Notes under the pieces: generated by a model | What the model saw: the letters and a program-made list of their open reading frames with translations, nothing else | Told to the model about the DNA's origin: nothing | The model's database searches: none | Part shown: positions 52,069 to 60,635 of the stretch, in pieces | Numbering within the stretch: position 1 is the stretch's first letter | How the letters are laid out: the number at the start of each line of letters is the position of its first letter | Source of the DNA: Parafrankia sp041008525 | GTDB lineage: Bacteria; Actinomycetota; Actinomycetes; Frankiales; Frankiaceae | NCBI RefSeq assembly: GCF_041008525.1 | Contig: NZ_JBFLUG010000032.1 | Span: forward strand, 5,716-69,715 | DNA length: 64,000 nucleotides | Direction: 5' to 3' | Translations under genes and position numbers: made by a program

Positions 52069-52132
52069 GTCTGAAGACCCTAGGGTCGGTTTCTCAGAGT
52101 GTTCTGAACTTGCCCAGGTACCTTCCGAAAGC
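52069..52132. promoter_or_regulatory. 64-bp bidirectional promoter, lyase / flavoprotein B
   Basis: Contains the perfect palindrome GACCCTAGGGTC (52076-52087) and TCAGA-GTGT-TCTGA (52094-52107). On the minus strand TAGGGT (52082-52077) is a -10 eight bases before the lyase GTG; on the plus strand TACCTT (52119-52124) is a -10 eight bases before ATG 52133. Neither gene has a ribosome site, so both may be leaderless. TTTCTCAGAGT (52090-52100) matches the motif before flavoprotein A. Confidence 0.5.
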
Positions 52133-53722
52133 ATGAGGCACGACTACCTGATCATCGGTTCGGGTCCAGCCGGGTTGCAGCTCGCCGCCTTGTTGGAGCG
52201 CGGTGGTCACGACTATGTCGTTCTGGAACGCGGAGCCGGCCCGGGAACGTTCTTCGAGACCTACCCACGGCACCGCCAACTTATCTCCATCAACAAGGTG
52301 CACACTGGGCTCGACGACCCGGAAATGCGCATGCGGATGGACTGGAACTCGCTGTTGAGCGAGAACTCCGAGCTGCTGTTCACCCGGTACAGCAAGCGAT
52401 ACTTCCCGCAGGCGGCGGATCTCATCCGCTATCTGGCCGACTTCGCCGCGGCGACCGGTGCGCGGGTGCGCTACGACACCGAGGTCGTGCGGATCGCCCG
52501 GGACGACGACGGTTTCGTCGTGGTGGACCAGACCGGCGAGGAATGGCGCTGCCGCCGGCTCGTCGTCGCCACCGGCGTCTCGCAGCTGCACGTCCCGCCC
52601 ATTCCCGGTATCGAGACCGCGGAGCGGTACGACACCTTCGACACCGATCCGGAGTCGTTCGTCGACCAGCGGGTTCTCATCATCGGCAAGGGCAACTCGG
52701 GCTTCGAGACCGCTGACGCGCTGGTGGAGACGGCGGCCGTCATCCACGTCGCCGGGCCGCACTCGATCAGGCTCGCCTGGCAGTCCCACTACGTGGGGCA
52801 CCTCCGCGCGGTGAACAACAACTTCCTCGACACCTACCAGCTCAAGTCCCAGAACGCCGTCCTCGACGGCACTGTCGAGAGCATCGAGCGACTTCCCGAC
52901 GGCCGTTACCGGGTGATGTTCCGGTACGCCCGATCGGTGGAGGCGCTGCGGGAGATCTTCTATGACCGGGTGATCGCCTGCACCGGCTTCCGTTTCGACG
53001 CCTCCGTGTTCGCCGAGAACTGCCGCCCCACGCTGGTCATCAACGACCGCTTCCCCGAGCAGACGGCGGCGTACGAGTCGACCAACGTCCCCGGCCTGTA
53101 CTTCGCCGGCACACTCACCCAGCAGCGTGACTTCAAGAGGTCCACCAGCGGCTTCATCCACGGCTTCCGTTACGGCACCCGGGCGCTGTACCGCGTTCTC
53201 GCCGCCCGCCATCACGGCGCGCCGTGGCCGGCCGAGCAGCTTGATCCGTCCGCGGACGCGGTCAGCGACGCCATCATCGCCCGGGTGAACCGCTCGTCCG
53301 CGCTGTGGCAGCAGTTCGGGGTGATCGGCGACGTCGTCACGGTGGACGGCTCCCGTGCGCTGTACCACGAGGAGGTCCCGGTTCCGTACGCCACCGGAGG
53401 CGGACTCGCCGGTGATGGACCTGCCGGTGACGCCGGGAGCGGGGGCGGCCCCCGGCACATGTTCGTCATCACGCTCGAGTACGGGCCGGACCACGACAGC
53501 GTCGACCCGTTCGACATCTCCGTGCCGCGCGTCGCCGAGAACGACGCGGCCAACGCGCACGACGCCAGCTACCTGCACCCGGTGGTGCGCTGGTACGTCG
53601 ACGGCGTGGCGGCGGGCATCCACCATCTCGCCGAGAACCTCGAGAACGAGTGGAACCTGCCGGCGGTGCACCAGCAGCCCCTCGCCGCCTTCCTCAAGGA
53701 AAGCCTTGCCCACGCCAGCTGA
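52133..53722 (+). CDS. Flavoprotein B, FAD/NAD(P)-binding oxidoreductase (FOXRED2-like)
   Basis: 529 residues, a close paralogue of flavoprotein A over the whole length. FAD motif YLIIGSGPAGLQLA (5-18), second Rossmann motif LIIGKGNSGFETAD, and CTGFRFDASVF. YPRHRQLISINKVHTG and DWNSLLSENSELLF are shared with A. A glycine/alanine-rich insert (GGGLAGDGPAGDAGSGGG, near 425) is absent from A. It is divergent from the lyase; its 3' end overlaps the ligase start, so B, ligase and lyase probably act in one pathway. Reaction unknown. Confidence 0.85.
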   Translation: MRHDYLIIGSGPAGLQLAALLERGGHDYVVLERGAGPGTFFETYPRHRQLISINKVHTGLDDPEMRMRMDWNSLLSENSELLFTRYSKRYFPQAADLIRYLADFAAATGARVRYDTEVVRIARDDDGFVVVDQTGEEWRCRRLVVATGVSQLHVPPIPGIETAERYDTFDTDPESFVDQRVLIIGKGNSGFETADALVETAAVIHVAGPHSIRLAWQSHYVGHLRAVNNNFLDTYQLKSQNAVLDGTVESIERLPDGRYRVMFRYARSVEALREIFYDRVIACTGFRFDASVFAENCRPTLVINDRFPEQTAAYESTNVPGLYFAGTLTQQRDFKRSTSGFIHGFRYGTRALYRVLAARHHGAPWPAEQLDPSADAVSDAIIARVNRSSALWQQFGVIGDVVTVDGSRALYHEEVPVPYATGGGLAGDGPAGDAGSGGGPRHMFVITLEYGPDHDSVDPFDISVPRVAENDAANAHDASYLHPVVRWYVDGVAAGIHHLAENLENEWNLPAVHQQPLAAFLKESLAHAS

Positions 53723-55271
53723 CTCACCCGCCCGCCGCACCACGCCGGCCCCCTATCCTCGGGCGGTCCTGGACCTGCTGGAGGAGGCCGGGCACCGTCC
53801 CGTCTTCGAGCACGGCACCCGTGTCGTCACCGGCGCGGACATGCTCGGCCTCATCCGGCGGATCTCCTCCGGGCTGCGGCTCGCGGGAGTGCGCCCCGGC
53901 GACGGCCTCGCGCTGCTGCTCGGGGTGAACCCCGAGGCGCTCGCGACGATCCTCGCCGGTCATGTCGTCGGCGCCCGGGTCGTCGGCGTACGTGCCGGAC
54001 TGCCAGACGGCCAGCTGCGGCACGTCCTCGGCCAGGACATCGCAGCCGTCGTCACCGACCGCCCGGCCACTGTTCGCCCGACCATCGGCAGCCGGACCAT
54101 CGGCAGCCCGACCGCCGGCGCGGCCGCCCAGCTCTCGGTCACCGGGCTGCTGGTCACCGGCAGGGACGGGGGTGAGAACGCCGCCTCGGTGCGGCTGTCC
54201 GGGCGGTCCGGTGACGTCGCGAGGCTCACCCACACGAGCGGCAGTACCGGCCTTCCGAAGGCGTGCGCGCAGACCTACGCCGCCCTGGGCGCCGCCTGGA
54301 CCGCACGGCCGGCGGCGTGGCCGCCCGCGATCCGCGAACTGGCCTCCCGGCTCCAGCGCTTCCTCGTCTTCGGGTCGCTGGGCAGCCAGGTGATGATGGA
54401 GTACGGCGTGCTGACCCTCGCCGCGGGCGGCACGCTGGTCGTCGCCGACCCGCCGGCGATGCCCGAGGCGATCGTGCGGCACCGCGCGACCGCGAGCGTG
54501 ATGACCGTGGCCCGCCTGTACCGCCTCGTCGCCGACCAGCGGCGCGCGCCGGCCGACCTGAGCACCCTGCGTGCGCTGATGGTCTCCGGTTCGCCGCTGG
54601 AGCCCGCCCGGCTGCGCGAGGCGCTCGATGTGCTCGGCCCCGTGGTCTTCCACGGCTACGGCCAGACCGAGGCAGGCACGATCTCGATGGCCACCCCGTT
54701 CGACGTCCCCGGCTCGGTCGGGTTCCCGCCGGAGGCGGTGGACGTCCAGGTACGGGCCTCCGACGGCACGCCGCTGCCCGCCGGGGAGTCAGGTGAGCTG
54801 TTCGTCCGCACTCCCGCGCAGGCGGTGGGCTACTGGGCGGACCCCGCGCAGACCGCGGAGGTCTTCACGGACGGCTGGGTACGCACCCGCGACCTCGGCC
54901 ACCTCGACGCCGACGGCCGCCTGTACCTCTCCGGGCGGACGAGGGACGTCATCATCGTCAACGCCGGCCTGCACTACGCCGGGCCGATCGAACGCCTGCT
55001 CGCCACCCACCCCGACGTGGCCGAGGCCTACGTCGTCGGCGCCCCGGACGAGAACACCGGCGAGGCGGTGCACGCCTTCGTCGTGCCGGTGGCCGGCCGC
55101 GATCCCGACCCCGCCGCGCTGCGGACGCTGGTCACCACCCACCTCGGTGCCGACTGCGCACCCGCCACGATCACCACGATCGACGAGGCCCCCCTGGCAC
55201 CCAGCGGGAAACCGGACAAGCGCCTGCTCCGACCCACGCATGCCCAGCCGACAGGAGTCGGCCCCGCCTGA
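53706..55271 (+). CDS. Acyl-adenylating enzyme (AMP-dependent acid-CoA ligase family)
   Basis: 521 residues. The phosphate loop is LTHTSGSTGLPKA, the adenine motif FHGYGQTE, the hinge motif YLSGRTRDVIIV, and the catalytic Lys is in PSGKPDK. All are intact, so adenylation of a carboxylic acid is expected; the acceptor would be CoA since no carrier protein is visible, though hydrazine- or nitrite-coupling members of the superfamily exist. The start is TTG 53706, 17 bases inside flavoprotein B, with AAGGAAAG before it. A p-coumarate-like acid from the lyase is a reasonable substrate guess. Confidence 0.87.
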   Translation: MPTPADSPARRTTPAPYPRAVLDLLEEAGHRPVFEHGTRVVTGADMLGLIRRISSGLRLAGVRPGDGLALLLGVNPEALATILAGHVVGARVVGVRAGLPDGQLRHVLGQDIAAVVTDRPATVRPTIGSRTIGSPTAGAAAQLSVTGLLVTGRDGGENAASVRLSGRSGDVARLTHTSGSTGLPKACAQTYAALGAAWTARPAAWPPAIRELASRLQRFLVFGSLGSQVMMEYGVLTLAAGGTLVVADPPAMPEAIVRHRATASVMTVARLYRLVADQRRAPADLSTLRALMVSGSPLEPARLREALDVLGPVVFHGYGQTEAGTISMATPFDVPGSVGFPPEAVDVQVRASDGTPLPAGESGELFVRTPAQAVGYWADPAQTAEVFTDGWVRTRDLGHLDADGRLYLSGRTRDVIIVNAGLHYAGPIERLLATHPDVAEAYVVGAPDENTGEAVHAFVVPVAGRDPDPAALRTLVTTHLGADCAPATITTIDEAPLAPSGKPDKRLLRPTHAQPTGVGPA

Positions 55272-55274
55272 CTC

Positions 55275-55325
55275 GAGCTCTGCAGTGAGCTCTGCAGTGC
55301 TCGGCTTCCGAGCACTGCAGAGCTC
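55275..55325. terminator. Perfect 18-bp-arm bidirectional terminator with duplicated half
   Basis: GAGCTCTGCAGTGCTCGG (55287-55304), loop CTT, exact complement (55308-55325), between the convergent ligase and serC. The first 12 bases GAGCTCTGCAGT are repeated directly upstream (55275-55286), so a second, longer-looped pairing is possible. Confidence 0.85.
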
Positions 55326-55349
55326 GACCCGGCGCTGCCGGCGCTGTTG

Positions 55350-56474
55350 TCAGAGGCGCTCGACCACGTGGTCGATGGCGCTGGTGAGGGTCTCGACGTC
55401 CGACGGCTCGATCGCCGGGAAGCAGGCGACGCGGAGCTGGTTGCGGCCCAGCTTGCGGTAGGGCTCGACGTCGACGACGCCGTTGGCACGCAGCACCTTG
55501 GCGACGGCGGCGGCGTCCACACCCTCGAAGTCGATGGTGACGACGACCTGCGAGCGCTGCGCCGGGTCGGCGACGAACGGTGTCGTGTAGGTGGTCTTCT
55601 CGGCCCAGTTGTAGAGGATCGAGGAGGACTCGGCGGTGCGGCGCACGGCCCAGTCCAGGCCGCCCTGCCCGAGCATCCAGTCGAGCTGGTCGGCGAACAG
55701 GAACAGGGTGGACACGGCCGGGGTGTTGTACGTCTGGTCCTTGGTGCTGTTGTCCAGCGCCGTCGTCAGGTCCAGGAACGGCGGGATCCACCGGTCGGTG
55801 GCCGCGATCTCACCGAGCCGGGCCAGCGCGGCCGGCGACATGAGGGCCGCCCAGAGGCCACCGTCGGAGGCGAAGCACTTCTGCGGGGCGAAGTAGTAGA
55901 CGTCCACCTCGGTCAGGTCGACGGGCAGGCCGCCGGCGCCGGAGGTGGCGTCCACCAGGTGCAGCGCGCCCGCGTCGGCACCCACCGGACGCCGCACCGG
56001 GCGGGCGACACCGGTCGAGGTCTCGTTGTGCGGGGTGGCGTAGACGTCGATGCCCGTCTCGGGAGCCCAGTCGGGGTGGGTGCCCGGCTCGGACTTCACG
56101 ACCGACGGGTCGGCCAGGAACGGGGCGCCCTTCGTCGTGTCGGCGAACTTTCCGCCGAACTCGCCGAAAACGAGGTGCTGTGAGCGTTCCCGCACCAGGT
56201 TGAAGGCGGCGGCGTCCCAGAACGCGGTGGCGCCCCCGATACCGAGGACCACTTCGTAGCCCTCGGGCAGCGAGAACAGGTCGGCGAGCCCCGAACGGAC
56301 CCGTGCGACGAGGTTCTTCACCGGCTTCTGCCGGTGTGACGTGCCGAGCAGCGACGACCCGCTGGCGGCGAGTGACTCCAACGCCTCGACGCGGACCTTG
56401 GACGGGCCGCAGCCGAAGCGACCGTCGACCGGCCGCAGCGACTCGGGCAGGACGATCGTCGGAGCGTCAGGCAT
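55350..56474 (-). CDS. serC: Phosphoserine aminotransferase
   Basis: 374 residues; PLP enzyme of serine synthesis, converting 3-phosphohydroxypyruvate and glutamate to phosphoserine. The PLP Lys lies in FAPQKCFASDGG; FGCGPSKVR and LGTSHRQKPV bind substrate as in the actinobacterial form. ATG 56474 has GGGGGA six bases upstream; ATG 56480 is an alternative. The start overlaps the end of the second citrate synthase by 8 bp, so they form an operon. Confidence 0.96.
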   Translation of the reverse strand: MPDAPTIVLPESLRPVDGRFGCGPSKVRVEALESLAASGSSLLGTSHRQKPVKNLVARVRSGLADLFSLPEGYEVVLGIGGATAFWDAAAFNLVRERSQHLVFGEFGGKFADTTKGAPFLADPSVVKSEPGTHPDWAPETGIDVYATPHNETSTGVARPVRRPVGADAGALHLVDATSGAGGLPVDLTEVDVYYFAPQKCFASDGGLWAALMSPAALARLGEIAATDRWIPPFLDLTTALDNSTKDQTYNTPAVSTLFLFADQLDWMLGQGGLDWAVRRTAESSSILYNWAEKTTYTTPFVADPAQRSQVVVTIDFEGVDAAAVAKVLRANGVVDVEPYRKLGRNQLRVACFPAIEPSDVETLTSAIDHVVERL

Positions 56475-57561
56475 TGACATCCCCCAGCGGCCGCGGTGCG
56501 GGGCCGATGTAGCGGGCGGACGGACGGATGAGCCGGCCGGTGCGCTTCTGCTCCAGGACGTGAGCGCTCCAGCCCGCGGTGCGGGCACACGTGAACATGG
56601 ACGTGAACATATGGGCCGGCACCTCGGCGAAGTCCAGCACCACGGCCGACCAGAACTCGACGTTCGTCCGCAGCGGGCGGTCCGGGTACCGGTTCGTCAG
56701 CTCCTCGATGGCCGCCGCCTCCAGTGCCTCGGCCACCTCGTAGCGGTCCGAGCCCAGATCACGGGCGGTGCGGCGGAGCACGCGGGCGCGCGGGTCCTCG
56801 GCACGGTAGACCCGGTGCCCGAAGCCCATCAGGCGCTCCTTGCGGTCCAGGGCCGCCCGGACGTACCCGGCGGGGTCACCGGTGCGCTCCACCTCGTCGA
56901 GCATGGCGAGGACGCGTGACGGCGCGCCGCCGTGCAGCGGACCGGACAGGGCGCCCACGGCGGCCGACAGCGCCGCGGCGGCATCCGCGCCGGTGGAGGC
57001 GACCACCCGGGAGGTGAAGGTGGAGGCGTTCATGCCGTGCTCGGCGGCGGACACCCAGTAGGCGTCGACAGCCTGCACGTGCTTGGGGTCGGGCTCGCCG
57101 CGCCAGCGGATCATGAACCGCTCGGTGATGGTGCGGGCGCGGTCCACCTCCTTCTGCGGAACAGCGGGCTGCCCGAGACCGCGGGCGGACTGCGCGACGA
57201 AGGACAGGGCCATGACGGAGGCCCGGGCCAGGTCGTCCCGCGCCTGCTGGGCGGTGATGTCGATCAGCTGGCCGAAGCCCCAGAACGGCGCGAGCATCGC
57301 CAGCGCGCTCTGGACGTCGACTCTTATATCCCCGGAGTGCACCGGCACCGGGAACGGTTCGGCGGGCGGCAGGCCCGGCTCGAACGCCCCGTCGACGAGG
57401 AGGCCCCAGACGTGACCGTAGTCGACCTTGCCGACGAGGTCCTCGATGTCGACGCCGCGGTAGCGCAGCGCGCTGCCTTCCTTGTCCGGCTCGGCGATCT
57501 CGGTCTCAAAGGCGATGACGCCTTCCAGCCCCGGCTTGAAATCGCTTGTCTTCTCGGCCAT
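56467..57561 (-). CDS. citA: Citrate synthase 2 (short, dimeric type)
   Basis: 364 residues. ERFMIRWRGE, SAAEHGMNASTFTSR (His), SGPLHGGAPSRVL (His) and MGFGHRVYRAEDPRA are intact, as is the terminal RPSARYIGP. It lacks the N-terminal beta domain of GltA, so it is the short form found beside pdxH in Streptomyces. It may serve as citrate or methylcitrate synthase; the sequence alone does not tell. It is upstream of serC in an operon and divergent from pdxH. Confidence 0.93.
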   Translation of the reverse strand: MAEKTSDFKPGLEGVIAFETEIAEPDKEGSALRYRGVDIEDLVGKVDYGHVWGLLVDGAFEPGLPPAEPFPVPVHSGDIRVDVQSALAMLAPFWGFGQLIDITAQQARDDLARASVMALSFVAQSARGLGQPAVPQKEVDRARTITERFMIRWRGEPDPKHVQAVDAYWVSAAEHGMNASTFTSRVVASTGADAAAALSAAVGALSGPLHGGAPSRVLAMLDEVERTGDPAGYVRAALDRKERLMGFGHRVYRAEDPRARVLRRTARDLGSDRYEVAEALEAAAIEELTNRYPDRPLRTNVEFWSAVVLDFAEVPAHMFTSMFTCARTAGWSAHVLEQKRTGRLIRPSARYIGPAPRPLGDVNA

Positions 57562-57898
57562 CGAGTCCGGATCTCCGCTTCTGTCTCGGCCGACCACGGG
57601 ACGGGCCCTGCCGGAACCGGCCGGCCGCGGTGTGCCGCGCCACCGGCCGGATGCACGCCGACACGGCCGTCGTCGTCGCATCGGATCTGTCTAACGACGC
57701 AATCGTCCGTCTGCATCCTGCCCTGTGAGGGACGGTTACGCCACTGGGCGGGGCGTGATGAGTCGCGTTCCGCACGGGGCGGCCGGCGTGACCCCGGACT
57801 CTGCACGGTCAGGCCCGGTCAGGTCCGGTTGCCGGCCGGAATGACACCGGGCCAGGTGAGCGCCGTCACACCACCGAGGGGCTGTCAGGATCCGGGGC
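57562..57898. other. Divergent intergenic region, citA / pdxH
   Basis: 337 bp without a gene. A less GC-rich segment (57676-57735) has TCTAACGACGCAATCG but no confident promoter. No clear operator was seen. Confidence 0.4.
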
Positions 57899-58597
57899 GT
57901 GACGCCCTCCCCAGCCGTGCCCGATCTCCCGGCGGTGCCCGATCCGTCCGGGCTGCGCCGTGGCTACCACCCCGGCCGGTTCGACGAGTCGATGCTCGCC
58001 GCGACCTGGGTCGGGCAGTTCCGCAAATGGTTCGCGGACGCATCCGGCCCGGATTCGGGAATCAGCGAGCCGAACGCCATGATCTTTGGTACGGCGGACG
58101 CGGCCGGCCAGCCGAGTTCCCGCACGGTGCTGATGAAAGGGTTCGACCGGCGCGGTTTCACCCTGTTCACGAACTACGGTTCGACCAAGGCCCGCCAGGT
58201 CGCCGAGAATCCATTCGGGTCGCTGCTGTTCCCCTGGTATCAGCTGGAGCGTCAGGTGATCGTGGCCGGTTCGGTCGAGCGGGTGCCGCAGGCGGAGAGC
58301 GATGCCTATTTCCGCTCCCGGCCCCGGGGATCGCAGCTCGGGGCGTGGGCGAGCCAGCAGTCGGCCGTGATCCCCTCCCGATCGGTGCTCACCGAACGAC
58401 TCGCCGAACTCGAGCGCCGTTGGCCCACGGGCGTGCCGGTGCCGGTCCCCCCCTTCTGGGGGGGACTACGCCTGGCGCCGACGTCGGTCGAGTTCTGGCA
58501 GGGCCGCCCGAACCGCCTTCATGACCGACTGCGCTATCGCCTGATCGCGCAGGGTGCGGAAGGTGTCTGCTGGGTCGTCGAACGACTCGCCCCCTGA
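57899..58597 (+). CDS. pdxH: Pyridoxamine 5'-phosphate oxidase
   Basis: 232 residues; FMN enzyme making PLP. RTVLMKGFDRRGFTLFTNYG, QVIVAGSVERV, SRPRGSQLGAWASQQS and LAPTSVEFWQGRPNRLHDR are all family signatures; it ends in the usual WVVERLAP. The GTG start at 57899 has AGGA nine bases upstream. PLP is the cofactor of SerC, encoded divergently. Confidence 0.96.
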   Translation: MTPSPAVPDLPAVPDPSGLRRGYHPGRFDESMLAATWVGQFRKWFADASGPDSGISEPNAMIFGTADAAGQPSSRTVLMKGFDRRGFTLFTNYGSTKARQVAENPFGSLLFPWYQLERQVIVAGSVERVPQAESDAYFRSRPRGSQLGAWASQQSAVIPSRSVLTERLAELERRWPTGVPVPVPPFWGGLRLAPTSVEFWQGRPNRLHDRLRYRLIAQGAEGVCWVVERLAP

Positions 58598-59070
58598 CCG
58601 GCCCGGAATCCAGGCGGCGCAATCCGTGTCCGCCGAGCGGTCCCCTGCGCGGGGGCCGCCCTCCAGTCCGCGGTGATGCCCGGCGTGATGCCCGCACGAC
58701 CCCGCCACGACGCCCGCACGACGGTCATTCCGCACCGCAACCGAACACCGGCAGAACCGCAGCGCAACGGTGGCCGAACCGAGGCCCGGACAAGCGATCA
58801 ACCGGCGCCTACGCAGCTTCGCGGGGGGCCTCCCCCCGCCGCCGCTGCGACGCATTTAACACAGATGAACACCCAACGTTCTCGCTACACCAGACCCGCC
58901 CAGTCCCTGACGATGCGGGCATTGGTACCTTTCTGTCTGCAGCCGTACCTGATCGGCAAACGCTGATCCGCGTCCCGCGCCGACATGCCGCCCTCCGGCC
59001 CGTCGGGCACGTTGACGGGCCGCCGGCAGCGGTCAACGGCGACCCGTCACACATCGAGGGAGACGGATTA
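58598..59070. other. Intergenic region with a G-tract hairpin
   Basis: 473 bp with no supportable gene. GCGGGGGG-CCT-CCCCCCGC (58821-58839) is a perfect 8-bp hairpin; it could terminate pdxH transcripts. An A/T-richer stretch follows (58852-58965) that likely holds the promoter of the secreted-protein gene. Confidence 0.45.
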
Positions 59071-59838
59071 ATGCGGATCACCAGAATGCTGGCTGCGACA
59101 GCCGGCGTTCTCGGCGCGGCCCTGATCGCGGTCGCCGCCCCGGCCTCGGCGGCCACCACGCCGACACCCGACGCGCCGACGACGACCACCTCGGTGTCGC
59201 CGACCACCACCCCCGGCGAAGGCATCCTCGCCCAGACCTCGACGACGCCCTCCGGGACACCCACGGCCGACTCGTCGGCCAGCGCGGATCCCTCCGCGAC
59301 GCCCAGCGTCGACCCGTCGGCGAGCCCGAGCGCCAGCACGGACCCGTCGGCGACGCCGACCGACGCCGCGCCCGAGAGCGCCTCGCCGACCCCCACCGAA
59401 GGCACCGGCGACCCGGTCCTCGACGGCTTCCTGTCTCTGCTGCCCTTCAAGGTGCCGCTGGACAAGGAGATCGACGGCATCGAGGACTTCGACGTCAACC
59501 CGCTCCTGCTCACCTACACCTGCGGCGACTCCGGGCCCGACTGGGTGCTGCGCAACAGCGGCGACAAGGCCCTCGGCTTCGGCTGGTTCGACACCAGCCT
59601 CGGCGCCGGCATCAGCGAGATCGGCCCGGGCGCCACCCTCGACCTCACCAGCCACGCGATGGCCGTGATCGCGTCCCCGTGGGACTCGGAGTCCGGCTAC
59701 CTGCTCGTGACCGTGCCCACCGTGGGCGTCTCCGACTGCGAGGACACGGCGCCGCCGGCGGCGGCCCCCGTCGCGCTGCCGATCGCCGTGCCGGCGACCA
59801 GCAGCGTCGTCCACGCCGAGCCGTACTACACCGGATGA
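59071..59838 (+). CDS. Secreted protein with Thr/Ser/Pro-rich linker
   Basis: 255 residues. Signal peptide MRITRMLAATAGVLGAALI with likely cleavage after ASA (27). Residues 28-110 are a low-complexity Thr/Ser/Pro/Ala wall-spanning linker with repeats such as DPSATPS. The C-terminal 130 residues are folded (LLLTYTCGDSGPDWVLRNSG, FGWFDTSLGAGISEIGPG) with two Cys (about 150 and 229) that could pair. GAGGGAGACGG precedes the ATG. The stop overlaps the L,D-transpeptidase start (ATGA), suggesting a shared role at the cell wall. No family recognised. Confidence 0.8.
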   Translation: MRITRMLAATAGVLGAALIAVAAPASAATTPTPDAPTTTTSVSPTTTPGEGILAQTSTTPSGTPTADSSASADPSATPSVDPSASPSASTDPSATPTDAAPESASPTPTEGTGDPVLDGFLSLLPFKVPLDKEIDGIEDFDVNPLLLTYTCGDSGPDWVLRNSGDKALGFGWFDTSLGAGISEIGPGATLDLTSHAMAVIASPWDSESGYLLVTVPTVGVSDCEDTAPPAAAPVALPIAVPATSSVVHAEPYYTG

Positions 59839-60635
59839 GCAGCAACCACGAAGCGCCAGCCCGGCGCTGGCCCGGCCGCCGCGCCCTGTCCCGGACAGGA
59901 GCGGCGGCTGCGGCCGTTGTACTGGGCGGTGCGATTCTCACCGGCTGCGGCGGCGGAGACGACTCCGGCTCGGCCGCCGGCCAGGTACCCGAGACTGTTC
60001 GCAGTCAGCTCGCCGCCGTCGCCGGTCTCGGGCAGGGAGCGAGCACCGTGCTGACCGCGACCGGGGCCGGCGTCGACATCTACCAGGCACCGAACGCGCC
60101 GCGGCCGACGTCCACGCTGTCGAACCCGAACGAGAACGGCGCCCCCCGGGTCTTCCTCGTCCAGGCGAGAATGCCGGGCTGGTGGCAGGTGCTGCTGCCC
60201 GTCGAGCCCAACGGCAGTACCGGCTGGGTGAAGGCGGAGCAGGTCACCGCCAGCCAGACGCCGTACCGGATCGTGGTCGCGCGCGGCGCGCACAAGCTGC
60301 GCCTCTTCAACAACGACCAGATGATCGCGGAGGAGCCGGTCGCGATCGGCACCACCGACACCCCGACTCCCGGCGGCCGGTTCTTCCTGATGGAGCTGCT
60401 GCGGCCGAGCAACCCGAACGGCGCCTACGGACCGTACGCGTTCGGCCTGAGCGGCTTCTCGACCAGCATGGAATCCTTCGGCGGCCGGGACCCGGTGATC
60501 GGCATTCACGGGACGAACGAGCCTGGCTCGATCGGCCGTGATGTCAGCCACGGCTGCATCCGACTGAGTAACGACTCGATCACCCGGCTGGCCCAGACAG
60601 TTCCGCTGGGGACCCCCGTCGAGATCGTCGCCTGA
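59835..60635 (+). CDS. L,D-transpeptidase (YkuD), lipoprotein
   Basis: 266 residues. Signal peptide with lipobox ILTGCGG (Cys near 38). An SH3-like segment around 70-130 is followed by the YkuD domain: VIGIHGTNEP (His) and VSHGCIRLS (Cys near 241), the catalytic pair. It forms 3-3 cross-links in peptidoglycan, or attaches proteins to it. The ATG overlaps the stop of the secreted protein by 4 bp, so the two are made together. Confidence 0.92.
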   Translation: MSSNHEAPARRWPGRRALSRTGAAAAAVVLGGAILTGCGGGDDSGSAAGQVPETVRSQLAAVAGLGQGASTVLTATGAGVDIYQAPNAPRPTSTLSNPNENGAPRVFLVQARMPGWWQVLLPVEPNGSTGWVKAEQVTASQTPYRIVVARGAHKLRLFNNDQMIAEEPVAIGTTDTPTPGGRFFLMELLRPSNPNGAYGPYAFGLSGFSTSMESFGGRDPVIGIHGTNEPGSIGRDVSHGCIRLSNDSITRLAQTVPLGTPVEIVA

